Assembly: GCA_002493965.1 (NCBI GenBank) | Contig: DLAP01000059.1 | Coordinates: 1-32,692, forward strand | Length of the DNA: 32,692 nt | Source of the DNA: Clostridiales bacterium UBA7044 | GTDB lineage: Bacteria > Bacillota > Clostridia > Oscillospirales > Oscillospiraceae | Direction of reading: 5' to 3' | Shown: positions 23,298 through 30,501 of the stretch, in pieces | How the letters are laid out: each line of letters opens with the position of its first letter | Position numbering within the stretch: position 1 is the stretch's first letter | Translations under genes and position numbers: made by a program | The notes under the pieces: model-generated | What the model was told of the DNA's origin: nothing | What the model saw: only the letters and a program-made list of their open reading frames with translations | The model's database searches: none

Positions 23298-23326
23298 ATT
23301 ATATTGACAAATACTTCGCTTGTCAA
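23298..23326 (-). promoter_or_regulatory. Consensus promoter with overlapping palindrome for the phosphoribosyltransferase-codB operon
   Basis: TTGACA (complement of 23321-23326), exactly 17 bp, TATAAT (complement of 23298-23303). The inverted pair TTGACAA (23304-23310) and TTGTCAA (23320-23326), nine bases apart, covers the -35 and spacer and may be a repressor site. Confidence 0.85.
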
Positions 23327-23440
23327 CAAAAAAATGAAAAATTTCTTAACGAACATCGCCGTGGGGCCCCTTCGTGGAAAATGCGCAAAGAGAATTTCGG
23401 TCACAAAGGCCAAACCGGAAGTGGGTCCGGCAAGAGGAAA

Positions 23441-23476
23441 GAGCTTACCGCCTGCACTGCGCAGACAGTAAGCCCT
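23441..23476. terminator. Possible terminator hairpin after the GntR gene
   Basis: GCTTAC (23443-23448) pairs with GTAAGC (23468-23473) with CTGC/GCAG inside; the leftward strand continues into TCTTTCCTCTT. It lies 120 bases past the GntR stop codon. The remaining bases between 23330 and 23590 show nothing else, apart from a small CTCTCA/TGAGAG hairpin at 23512-23528. Confidence 0.4.
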
Positions 23477-23591
23477 TTTCAATGTTCTAACAATTTGGGA
23501 CGGATAAATTTCTCTCACTTTTTGAGAGGCGTTTCAAGGTTCCCGGTTGCGGGGTATGGTCTTCTCTGTAGAAAGCGATTTGCATAGGGAG

Positions 23592-24305
23592 CTATTTCTG
23601 GTGCCCGGAGGAACCAAGGAGCTTTCCCAATTCCCCCTGGCCGTACTGCATGGAGTAACCAATCCGCTTGCCATCCTGCCGGATAAACAGCCGCTCTATC
23701 AAAAGCAGAGGCTCCCCCTCTTTGCACCCCAGCGCGTCCGCAACCCGCTGGCAGGCGCCGGCCGCGCTGACCTGTATCGCTGTATAATAATCAAAGGAAT
23801 CCACCTTGGTCAGCGTAATGTCCGGCAGCACGGCATACCGCATCTCACTTTCCACCGTAGGATAGGCCCGCTCATAGGGGACGTATTTGATGTCATAGGC
23901 CACAGGCTCCCCTGACGCATTGCGGGTGATCTGGGACAGCTCAATCACCTTCTGATTGGCCTCGATTCCCAGCTTTTCCTGAAGCGCCTCATCCGGCTGA
24001 ATGCCGTGGATATCACAATACTGGGTCGTGCAGCCGTTCAGCTCCTCCGTAAAGGTCAGCGTAAAGTCGCTGTGATTGGGGGTGCTCACAAAATAGCCAA
24101 CTTTGGGTCGGGAAAAGATCAGCCCTTCCTGCTCCAGCGCTTTCAGGCCCTTGCGGACGGTTTCCCGGCTGGCTCCGAACTCGCCGCATAGCTGGTTTTC
24201 AGAGGGCAGCATATCCCCCGGACGATATTTTCCGCCAAAAATCTGACTGCGCAGTGTATTGTAGATCACTGCGTAGACCGCGGAATGTTCAGCGCTCCTT
24301 GCCAT
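23592..24305 (-). CDS. GntR-family transcriptional regulator, HutC subfamily
   Basis: Ligand-responsive DNA-binding protein of 237 residues. The N-terminal winged helix has PGDMLPSENQLCGEFGASRETVRKGLKALEQEGLIFSRPKVGYFV; the C-terminal UTRA effector domain shows YVPYERAYPTVE, VDSFDYYTAIQVS and a closing ERLFIRQDGKRIGYSMQYGQGE. HutC-type regulators mostly repress a neighbouring catabolic operon until its substrate or product binds. It is the second gene after the corrinoid protein gene and overlaps it by 17 bases, so it is made with that protein. The TTGTATATACAA palindromes at the divergent promoter (24965-24976, 25116-25127) are its likely operators, making it autoregulated. Its ligand is unknown. 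Confidence 0.92.
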   Translation of the reverse strand: MARSAEHSAVYAVIYNTLRSQIFGGKYRPGDMLPSENQLCGEFGASRETVRKGLKALEQEGLIFSRPKVGYFVSTPNHSDFTLTFTEELNGCTTQYCDIHGIQPDEALQEKLGIEANQKVIELSQITRNASGEPVAYDIKYVPYERAYPTVESEMRYAVLPDITLTKVDSFDYYTAIQVSAAGACQRVADALGCKEGEPLLLIERLFIRQDGKRIGYSMQYGQGELGKLLGSSGHQK

Positions 24306-24939
24306 ACTTCTCCCCTACCACTCTCTTGCAAAAACTCACAGTCTCCATCGGGTCATACGCCCAGCCGTCTGCGCCAATCCACTGGCGCTGGGATTCTCCG
24401 GCACAAAGCCCGCCAATCAGCACCTGCACCTGCTGACGAAGCTGCTCCTCCTCCAGTAAATTCATGGTTTTTTTCATAGATTCCCGTGCCAGCGTCAGAA
24501 CACCGCTCATCAGCAGCGCATCGGGGCGGTAGGTTCGAACCGCATACGCAAACCGCTCCGGTTTTACATCCACTCCCAGATCAATAACTTCAAAATGCTC
24601 CGCCCGCAGCAGGCTTACAATAATGTCCTTGCCAATGTCATGGATATCTCCCTGCACCACCCCTATGACAATTCTGCCAATGGGCATCGATCTGGCACGA
24701 TCCATGGTGGGCATCAAAATCCGCAGCGCGTCCCGGTAGATCATACCAGAAACAATCAGGTCCGCGATAAAATAGTCTCCCTTTTCGAAGCGCTTCCCCA
24801 CATTGGTGATTCCCACATTCAGTGCCATTTGAATGGAATTGGAGGTAGCGCCGCTGTCAATCATGGCCTGCACCAGCTGCATAACCCGGTCTTCGTCCAG
24901 CTCCGTCATGGCATCGATAAGCCCGTCCCGATGGTTCAT
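24289..24939 (-). CDS. Corrinoid (methylcobamide) carrier protein 1
   Basis: Small methyl-carrying protein (216 residues) of the MtbC/MtaC/CP type. Residues 1-88 are the four-helix cap, and the rest is the Rossmann-like cobalamin-binding domain. The lower cobalt ligand His100 sits in GDIHDIG (D98-x-H100-x-x-G103); later parts of the site are SGVLTLARES and VLIGG. It takes the methyl from a substrate methyltransferase onto Co(I) and passes it on. It is transcribed left, divergent from the rest of the pathway, with GntR directly behind. AAGGAG lies 9 bases before the ATG. Compared with the protein at 26063 it has a more diverged cap, so the two probably pair with different partners. Confidence 0.92.
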   Translation of the reverse strand: MNHRDGLIDAMTELDEDRVMQLVQAMIDSGATSNSIQMALNVGITNVGKRFEKGDYFIADLIVSGMIYRDALRILMPTMDRARSMPIGRIVIGVVQGDIHDIGKDIIVSLLRAEHFEVIDLGVDVKPERFAYAVRTYRPDALLMSGVLTLARESMKKTMNLLEEEQLRQQVQVLIGGLCAGESQRQWIGADGWAYDPMETVSFCKRVVGEKYGKER

Positions 24940-24964
24940 ATCCTGTCACTCCTTGTATTGTCTG

Positions 24965-24979
24965 CTTGTATATATTATA
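24965..24979 (-). promoter_or_regulatory. Leftward promoter -10 box with overlapping operator-like site
   Basis: TATAAT (complement of 24974-24979) is followed leftwards by ATATACAAG (operator-like TTGTATATATTA on the + strand at 24966-24977, 10 of 12 positions as in 25116-25127). The -35 is weak (about TTCCAT at 17 bp). Confidence 0.6.
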
Positions 24980-25086
24980 ACAGGAAATGCGTAAAAATGG
25001 AATCCCTAAAATAAGCCTGACTACTGGATAATATCATCAAAATCCGACGTGAAATTTGTATAGTTTTCCGAAAAACGAAAAGGGTC

Positions 25087-25115
25087 TTGACGAACTGCCT
25101 ATCTTGTTATATCAT
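25087..25115 (+). promoter_or_regulatory. Rightward promoter of the corrinoid methyltransferase operon
   Basis: TTGACG (25087-25092), 17 bp, TATCAT (25110-25115), 42 bases before the TTG start of the first gene. The -10 touches the operator palindrome on its right. Confidence 0.75.
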
Positions 25116-25127
25116 TTGTATATACAA
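25116..25127. promoter_or_regulatory. Operator palindrome (HutC-like)
   Basis: TTGTATATACAA is a perfect 12-bp palindrome directly after the -10 box, where a bound repressor blocks initiation. As I recall, HutC-subfamily GntR operators have this TGTATATACA form, and a HutC-type regulator gene lies in the same locus. Confidence 0.7.
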
Positions 25128-25156
25128 GCAAAATAGACATAAGGAGCGTGGTATAC

Positions 25157-25966
25157 TTGATCATAATTGGTGAAAAAATCAACGGTGCCATTCCTGCTGT
25201 AAAAGCAGCCATAGCGGAGCGAAATGCGGAAGTCATTAAATCCAGGGCCATTGCCCAGGCCCAGGCAGGCGCCCACTATATTGACTGCGCCCCCAGCACG
25301 GCGCCGGAGCTGGAGTATGCAGCTATGGTGTGGCTGATTGACCTGATTCAGGAGGTTACGGACAAGCCCCTGTGCATCGACAGCCCCAATGCCCACCTGC
25401 TGGCCCGGATCCTGGATGAGGGGCAGGTAAACAAGCCCGGTATGGTCAACTCCGTAAATGAAGAAGGCGACAAGTGCGAGACCATCTTCCCGCTGATTGC
25501 CGGAACGGACTGGAATGTAGTGGGTCTGACCTGTGACCGGGACGGCATCCCGTCGGATCCGGAGAAGAAGATTGACATTGCCAAGCGGATCATTGACAAA
25601 GCCGTGAAATACGGTGTGAAGCTGGAAAATCTCCACATTGATCCCTGTGTCATGGCTCTGGCAACCATGCCCTCCTCCATGAAGGATTTTGAACGTTGCA
25701 TCCTCGGCATCCACGAGTACGCGCCCGCCGTCAAGGTAACAGGCGCTATCTCCAACATCAGCTTCGATATGCCCGCCAGAAAGTACATCAATTGTGGCTG
25801 CATGGCCTACGCTATAGCCGCCGGGCTGGACAGCGCAATTATGGATCCCTGCAATGTGGACATGATCAGCACCATCTACGCCTGCGAGGCCCTGCGGATG
25901 CTGGACAAGGGCGGCAGAAAGTACAACCGGGCTTACCGTCAGGGTAAGATCGGCCTGAAAAAGTAA
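25157..25966 (+). CDS. Methyltetrahydrofolate:corrinoid methyltransferase (methyltransferase II type)
   Basis: A 269-residue TIM-barrel enzyme of the pterin-binding family, like AcsE (MeTr), MtvA and MtgA. It would take the methyl group from the corrinoid protein and pass it to tetrahydrofolate. Family marks are the N-terminal IIIGEKING, HYIDCAPST, KPLCIDSPN, HIDPCVM and GAISNISFDMPARKYIN; the Asn of SNISF matches the residue near the folate N5 in MeTr. I use the TTG at 25157 as start: AAGGAG at 25141-25146 leaves 10 bases before it but only 1 before the GTG at 25148. It is the first gene of the rightward operon, controlled by the palindrome-bearing promoter. Confidence 0.9.
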   Translation: MIIIGEKINGAIPAVKAAIAERNAEVIKSRAIAQAQAGAHYIDCAPSTAPELEYAAMVWLIDLIQEVTDKPLCIDSPNAHLLARILDEGQVNKPGMVNSVNEEGDKCETIFPLIAGTDWNVVGLTCDRDGIPSDPEKKIDIAKRIIDKAVKYGVKLENLHIDPCVMALATMPSSMKDFERCILGIHEYAPAVKVTGAISNISFDMPARKYINCGCMAYAIAAGLDSAIMDPCNVDMISTIYACEALRMLDKGGRKYNRAYRQGKIGLKK

Positions 25967-26007
25967 GCCGGTTTGCAAAGGACGGCAATTCCTTTACAAA
26001 CAGGAAA

Positions 26008-26035
26008 GAAGCTCTCGCGATTTCGTCAGAGCTTC
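26008..26035 (+). promoter_or_regulatory. Intercistronic hairpin
   Basis: GAAGCTCT (26008-26015) pairs perfectly with AGAGCTTC (26028-26035), without a T tract. It separates the methyltransferase and corrinoid protein genes and may shape mRNA processing or stability. Confidence 0.5.
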
Positions 26036-26062
26036 CCAATACACAACAAGGGGGAAACAAAA

Positions 26063-26698
26063 ATGATCGATTTTGAAAAGCTGGCCCAGGCAATGGGCGA
26101 ACTGGACGAAGACACCGTGGTCGAAACGCTGGAAGCCGTAATGGCAGAAGGCGGCGGGGAGGCATCCAAGGCAATGGAGGCCTGTCAGAAGGGCATGGAC
26201 ATTGTAGGAAAGCTCTTTGAAGACGGAGAGTATTTTGTCGGTGATCTGATCTATGCCGGTGAACTGATGACCCAGGCTGTGGAAATCATGAAGGACGCTC
26301 TGGCCTCTGGAGACGGCTCCGGCCCCAAGACCAAGATGATCCTGTGCACCGTGAAGGATGACCTCCACGACATTGGCAAGAATATTGTCAAGGCTATGCT
26401 GGAGGCCAACGGCTTTGAGGTGATCGACCTGGGCATCGACGTTCCGGCGGATAAGATCGTAGATACCGCCAAGGCGGAGAACATCAAAATTGTGGCTCTG
26501 TCCGGTGTTCTGACCCTGGCCATCGACTCCATGAAGGCAACCGTAGACGCCTTTAAGGCAGCCGGAATGGACGATGTGAAAATCATCATCGGCGGCGCGC
26601 CGGTCAGCGAGGCCGCATGTAAGGTGACAGGCGCTGACGAATGGGCTCACAGCCCTCAGAAAACCATTCAGACCTGCAAGGAGTGGGCCGCTGACTAA
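26063..26698 (+). CDS. Corrinoid (methylcobamide) carrier protein 2
   Basis: Second methyl-carrier of 211 residues. The cap (residues 1-88, MGELDEDTVVETLEAVMAEG ... VGDLIYAGELMTQA) is followed by the cobalamin domain with DDLHDIGKN (D100, ligand His102, G105), NGFEVIDLGIDVP, LSGVLTLAIDSM and IIIGGAPVSEAACKVTGAD, all standard for MtbC-like proteins. GGGGGAAAC precedes the start at 26063; the in-frame codons further upstream belong to the leader hairpin. It lies between the two methyltransferase genes of the rightward operon, so it is the best candidate for the carrier linking them. Confidence 0.94.
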   Translation: MIDFEKLAQAMGELDEDTVVETLEAVMAEGGGEASKAMEACQKGMDIVGKLFEDGEYFVGDLIYAGELMTQAVEIMKDALASGDGSGPKTKMILCTVKDDLHDIGKNIVKAMLEANGFEVIDLGIDVPADKIVDTAKAENIKIVALSGVLTLAIDSMKATVDAFKAAGMDDVKIIIGGAPVSEAACKVTGADEWAHSPQKTIQTCKEWAAD

Positions 26699-26821
26699 TC
26701 GTCCGACATCAACCATTCCGAAATTTCAAAAAGGCGGTTCGCTTTTCCATTCGGGAAGCAGAAGCAACGGCCTTCGTTTATCCCTGAAGATTATGGTAGA
26801 AAGCTTCGACAGGAGGTTCTT

Positions 26822-28270
26822 ATGAAAAAGAAATCCAAACAGATTCACATTCTAATTGCGGTAGTTGTGTTCTTTGTACTGCGTCTCATTCTGGGCGGCT
26901 GCACGGATATGGGAATTACCCAGGCGGGAGCAACCGCGCTGGCGCTGTTCATTACCACGATTTATCTCTGGATTACCTACGGCTCCGGGTGGACAAGTAT
27001 GCTGTCCATTGGTCTGCTGGCTTTCAGCGGGGTTTGCCCGGCCAACACGATTTTGGCCAATTCCTTCGGCAATTCCACAACGGTTATCTGCATCGGCACC
27101 CTTGTGCTTTGCGTCGCTTTGGAAGAGAACGGCGTTACCAAGCTGATCGCAAACTGGTTTATCACCCGGAAAATGGTCAGCAAGAAACCGTATATGTTCC
27201 TGTTCATGTTCCTGCTGGCAAACCTGGTCATTACCTATTTTATGGAAGCCACCGCAGTTGCAATCATCTTTGTGGCTCTTGCTAAGAGCATTCTGGACAG
27301 TCTGGGATATACCGCAAAGGACAAGTTCTCCAAGGCTCTGTATTTCGGTGTGCTGTGGATTACCTGTATCGGCAACGGTGCGACTCCCATTGGGCATCCC
27401 GTCCCGCTTCTGATGCTCAACTCCCTGGCTACCGTTACCGGTGAAAGCGTTTCCTGGCTGAAATACATGATCGTTGGCATTCCTCTGTCTCTGGTCACGC
27501 TGGGATTGACCATGCTGATTTTCCGGTTTATCCTGAAGCCCGATTGTACCAAGTTTGATGCCTATGACGTTATGGAACGCCGCAAGGAGCTGCAGGGTCT
27601 CTCCACAAAGGGAAAGATTTCCCTGGCTGTCTATCTGGCCCTGATCCTGTTCTGGCTGCTTCCCGATTTTGTCAAGCCCCTGTCTGCGGATCTTGCCGCT
27701 AAAATCTCCAGCATTGGCACAGCAATTCCTTCCCTGATCGCGGTGGCGATTGTCTGCGCGATTCAGGTCGGTGGCGAGCCTGTCCTCAAGTACGAGACCG
27801 CGGTTAAGAAAATCCACTGGTCCACCGTTATTTTCATTGCCTGTATTTTCTTGTACGCTTCTGTGTTCAATATGGAATCCGGCGGCATCAATGTATTCCT
27901 GAAGGCATTGGTTAAGCCCCTGGCCACCAGCCTGCCTGCCTCCATCCTGGCTGCCGTGTTCCTGTTCCTGGTCATTTTTATCACGAACTTCGCCTCCAAC
28001 GGCGTCACCGGTATCGTTGGCATTACGGTCTGCGCTCCCGCGCTGTTGGGCGCATCCTCTATCGGATATGTCACAGCTTACGGCGTTCTGGTTGCGATCC
28101 TTTGCAACATGGGCATTGCCACTCCCGGCGGCAGCGGCTTTGTTGCCATCGCTCAGAAGGACGGCTATATTGAAGGCGGCGAGACAATGAAGTACAGCCT
28201 GCTTCTGATTGCGCTGATGTATGTGGCCACCATGCTGATCTTCTGGCCCATTGCGCAGCTGCTGTTCTGA
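26822..28270 (+). CDS. SLC13/DASS (CitT-like) anion transporter
   Basis: Membrane importer of 482 residues with about 11-12 spans. The divalent-anion symporter family carries di- and tricarboxylates, sulfate or organic sulfonates with sodium. Features seen are the N-terminal TTIYLWITYGSGWTSML, the first re-entrant hairpin around NSFGNSTTVICIG (with the S-x-T-type substrate loop) and the second around SNGVTGIVGITVCAPALL, and GIATPGGSGFVAIAQKDGY near the end. AGGAGG precedes the start. Being inside a corrinoid methyltransferase operon, it probably imports the methylated substrate or exports the demethylated product, which would then be anionic. It is unlike the BCCT carriers that usually accompany quaternary amine pathways. 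Confidence 0.85.
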   Translation: MKKKSKQIHILIAVVVFFVLRLILGGCTDMGITQAGATALALFITTIYLWITYGSGWTSMLSIGLLAFSGVCPANTILANSFGNSTTVICIGTLVLCVALEENGVTKLIANWFITRKMVSKKPYMFLFMFLLANLVITYFMEATAVAIIFVALAKSILDSLGYTAKDKFSKALYFGVLWITCIGNGATPIGHPVPLLMLNSLATVTGESVSWLKYMIVGIPLSLVTLGLTMLIFRFILKPDCTKFDAYDVMERRKELQGLSTKGKISLAVYLALILFWLLPDFVKPLSADLAAKISSIGTAIPSLIAVAIVCAIQVGGEPVLKYETAVKKIHWSTVIFIACIFLYASVFNMESGGINVFLKALVKPLATSLPASILAAVFLFLVIFITNFASNGVTGIVGITVCAPALLGASSIGYVTAYGVLVAILCNMGIATPGGSGFVAIAQKDGYIEGGETMKYSLLLIALMYVATMLIFWPIAQLLF

Positions 28271-28290
28271 TGAAAAAAACCGATAGAAAG

Positions 28291-28310
28291 CCGCCGGTTT
28301 CCCCCGGCGG
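28291..28310 (+). promoter_or_regulatory. Intercistronic hairpin
   Basis: CCGCCGG (28291-28297) pairs with CCGGCGG (28304-28310) around tttccc, followed by agaaat, not a T tract. It is 20 bases after the transporter stop codon and 36 before the small gene. Confidence 0.5.
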
Positions 28311-28345
28311 AGAAATCCAAATCACGTGAAAGGAGAAATACCCGT

Positions 28346-28495
28346 ATGGCTGAAATCGCAACCAATCTGGACGGAGACACCCTGGAAGCCTTCGAACTGG
28401 CAGCTAAGCAGATTGCTCAGGAGAAGGGTTTGAACGAGGAGGATGTCATGAAGTCGATGAAGAAGCTGATTTACCTCTTCGTTTCCAGAATTTGA
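28346..28495 (+). CDS. Small 49-residue protein in the corrinoid operon
   Basis: Not recognised. GAAAGGAG lies 10 bases before ATG, as good a ribosome site as in the large genes, and the gap to the URO-D start is 48 bases. The product starts MAEIATNLDGDTLEAFELAAK, continues with an amphipathic helix rich in Lys and Glu (QIAQEKGLNEEDVMKSMKKL), and ends hydrophobic and aromatic (IYLFVSRI). It has no Cys or His, so it is unlikely to bind metal. It could be a small partner of the transporter or of the methyltransferase. It is too short for most gene finders. Confidence 0.65.
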   Translation: MAEIATNLDGDTLEAFELAAKQIAQEKGLNEEDVMKSMKKLIYLFVSRI

Positions 28496-28543
28496 CAACC
28501 GTTGTGCGTATTCACATCTGATTATCAGGGAGTTTTGAGAAAT

Positions 28544-29710
28544 ATGAATGTAAATGAATTGTATGAACAGCGGTTGCAGCGTTTTGACGATGTCATGAGC
28601 CGCAAAATTCCGGATCGTGTTCCGATTATCCCCAATATGAACGCCTGGATGTATCAGTACGCCGGCGTTAGTGTGAAAAAAGCCTTTACAGAGGATCCCG
28701 ATGAGATTTTCCGCGCGGCAAAGTATCTCAACGATACCATTCCTCTGGACGGCCTTGTCAGCACTTCCAATACCATCCCCATCAATCTGGCAAAGAAAAT
28801 CGGCGACGGAATCTATACCTTCTCCGAAAACGGCGTCCAGATCAAGGGCAGCGGCGGACATTTGATGGAGCCTCAGGAGTACCCGCTTCTGGCGCAGGAT
28901 CCTATGAAGTTTTTTGCCAATGTCCTGATCCCCAGAAAGTTCGAGATTTTCCAGACCTCCAGTTTGGAAAAGAAGGTCGATATCATTAAACAGGCCTATG
29001 CGGATAATCAGGAGTTCATCAAATATAACGGCCGGGCCAACAGCAGAATTGAAAAGGAACTGGGCCTTCCCATTATTGTCCGCGGAACCAATTTCCTGGC
29101 TCCGGATGTGGTGCTTGATTATCTGAGAGACTTTGTGGGCATTTCCCTGGATGTCAGACGCCATTCCGACGAGCTTCTGGAAGCATGTCTGTCCCTGTAT
29201 GACTATATTATCGGCATGTTTGATGATACGGCCACGCCTCCCAACCGGAAGCTGCTCTTCTCGCCGCTGCATCTTCCCACCTATCTGCGGCCCAAGGATT
29301 TCCAGAAGCTGTATCTTCCCTTCATGAAGAAATATCTGGAGGAAATGGCTGTGAAGCGCGGTTACTCCTGCTACTTCTTTATGGAAAACAACTGGATGCC
29401 TTATCTGGATTTGCTGCAGGAGCTTCCCAAGGACGCGAAGGTTGTGGGCCTGTTCGAAAAGGGCGACGGGAAGACCATCAAGGAAAAGGTCGGCAGACAG
29501 ATGGTGTTTATGGGCGGTATGCCCGTGGAGCTGCTGGCCCTGGGCACAAAGGATCAGGTCATCGACAAGTGCAAGGAAATTTTGGACACCCTTGCCCCCG
29601 GTGGAAACTATATCTTCTCCACGGACAAGTCCATGATGACCCTCTCCGATGGCACTCCCGAAAATATGCGCGCAGCCTGCGAGTATATTCTGGAGCACGG
29701 AAAATACTAA
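28544..29710 (+). CDS. URO-D family corrinoid methyltransferase (probable methyltransferase I)
   Basis: A 388-residue TIM-barrel protein of the uroporphyrinogen decarboxylase family, to which MtaA, MtbA and the O-demethylase substrate methyltransferases belong. Seen features: RVPIIPNMNAWMYQYAG, LFSPLHLPTYL, the FMENNWMPYLDLLQELP segment (typical E-G-N-W equivalent), VVGLFEKGD, and the C-terminal GGNYIFSTDKSMMTLSDGTPENMRA. I do not find the H-x-C ... C zinc motif of MtaA/MtbA, so any zinc would have other ligands. Because the MeTr-like enzyme already fills the folate side, this one is the probable substrate demethylase, opposite to the usual role of MtbA. The start at 28544 is chosen over the codons before it because GGGAG precedes it, although at 11 bases. 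Confidence 0.85.
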   Translation: MNVNELYEQRLQRFDDVMSRKIPDRVPIIPNMNAWMYQYAGVSVKKAFTEDPDEIFRAAKYLNDTIPLDGLVSTSNTIPINLAKKIGDGIYTFSENGVQIKGSGGHLMEPQEYPLLAQDPMKFFANVLIPRKFEIFQTSSLEKKVDIIKQAYADNQEFIKYNGRANSRIEKELGLPIIVRGTNFLAPDVVLDYLRDFVGISLDVRRHSDELLEACLSLYDYIIGMFDDTATPPNRKLLFSPLHLPTYLRPKDFQKLYLPFMKKYLEEMAVKRGYSCYFFMENNWMPYLDLLQELPKDAKVVGLFEKGDGKTIKEKVGRQMVFMGGMPVELLALGTKDQVIDKCKEILDTLAPGGNYIFSTDKSMMTLSDGTPENMRAACEYILEHGKY

Positions 29711-29733
29711 TCCCATCGCATTTGGTTACAAGG

Positions 29734-29756
29734 GGGCTGCGGGAAAACCGCAGCCC
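29734..29756 (+). promoter_or_regulatory. Intercistronic hairpin
   Basis: GGGCTGCGG (29734-29742) pairs perfectly with CCGCAGCCC (29748-29756) around gaaaa, without a T tract. Third such hairpin in this operon. Confidence 0.55.
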
Positions 29757-29840
29757 TCAATCCGTACTTGCAAAAGAGAAGCATTTCTGTTATCCTCAAG
29801 GAAACACAGTGCCCAATCCGGGAAGAAGGGACATGAAATC

Positions 29841-30497
29841 ATGGACACCATTGTCATTTCCTGTAAAACAGTTGAAAACGAGCTGCTGGCCGTCATGAAG
29901 GAACTTAATTGCGGTTACACGGTACACTGGCTGGAATCCGGCCTGCACAACGTCCCGATGCAGCTGAACGTCCGGCTTCAGTCCATCCTGGATTCCTGCG
30001 GAGAATATGATACGGCGCTGCTTGCCATGAGCTACTGCGGCAATTCCCTGATTGGCCTGTATTCCGGAAATCACCGGCTGGTCATCCCCCGGTGCGACGA
30101 CTGTATCACCCTTCTGCTGGGCAGCGTCCAACGACGCCAATCCATCTCCGCCACCTACTTCATGACAGAGGGCTGGCTGAGCGGGGAACACAACCTCTGG
30201 TGGGAATATCAGCACTGTATTGACAAGTATGGAGAGAAACGGGGGCGGCGAATTTTCTCAGTTATGCTTGCCCACTACAAAAATCTGGCGCTGTTGGATA
30301 CAGGCTGCTTCGACAAAAACGCCGCCCAGGTCCAGATGCTCCCCATGGCCCAAACCCTGGGCCTGGAATATACCTGCATAGAAGGAACGCTTCATTATCT
30401 TCAGGACCTGCTGAATGGGAACTGGGACGAAAGCCGCTTTCTCATCGTTCCGCCCCACACCACCATTTCCGCAGATATGCTTACGCTGAAAGGATGA
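29841..30497 (+). CDS. DUF1638 domain protein of the corrinoid operon
   Basis: A 218-residue protein of unknown biochemical role, widely found next to corrinoid methyltransferase and corrinoid protein genes. Features: CGNSLIGLYSGNHRLVIPRCDDCITLLLGS, TYFMTEGWLSGEHNLWWEYQHCIDKYGEKRGRRIFSVMLAHYKNLALLDTG, which match the C-D-C-I-x-L-L-L-G-S and Y-F-x-T-x-G-W signature. The repeated Cys in CDDC could bind metal or a thiol cofactor. The start at 29841 follows GGAAGAAGGG. It ends 4 bases before the RACE gene, so the two proteins are coexpressed and may both act in activation of the corrinoid. Confidence 0.85.
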   Translation: MDTIVISCKTVENELLAVMKELNCGYTVHWLESGLHNVPMQLNVRLQSILDSCGEYDTALLAMSYCGNSLIGLYSGNHRLVIPRCDDCITLLLGSVQRRQSISATYFMTEGWLSGEHNLWWEYQHCIDKYGEKRGRRIFSVMLAHYKNLALLDTGCFDKNAAQVQMLPMAQTLGLEYTCIEGTLHYLQDLLNGNWDESRFLIVPPHTTISADMLTLKG

Positions 30498-30501
30498 TAT
30501 C

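Noticed and set aside
26700..26790. Imperfect hairpin GCTTTTCC/GGGAAGC before the SLC13 gene
   Set aside because: Only five to six contiguous pairs; too weak to list with the other intercistronic hairpins.
28322..29716. 464-codon leftward frame
   Set aside because: Antisense to the URO-D gene, which has clear family motifs.
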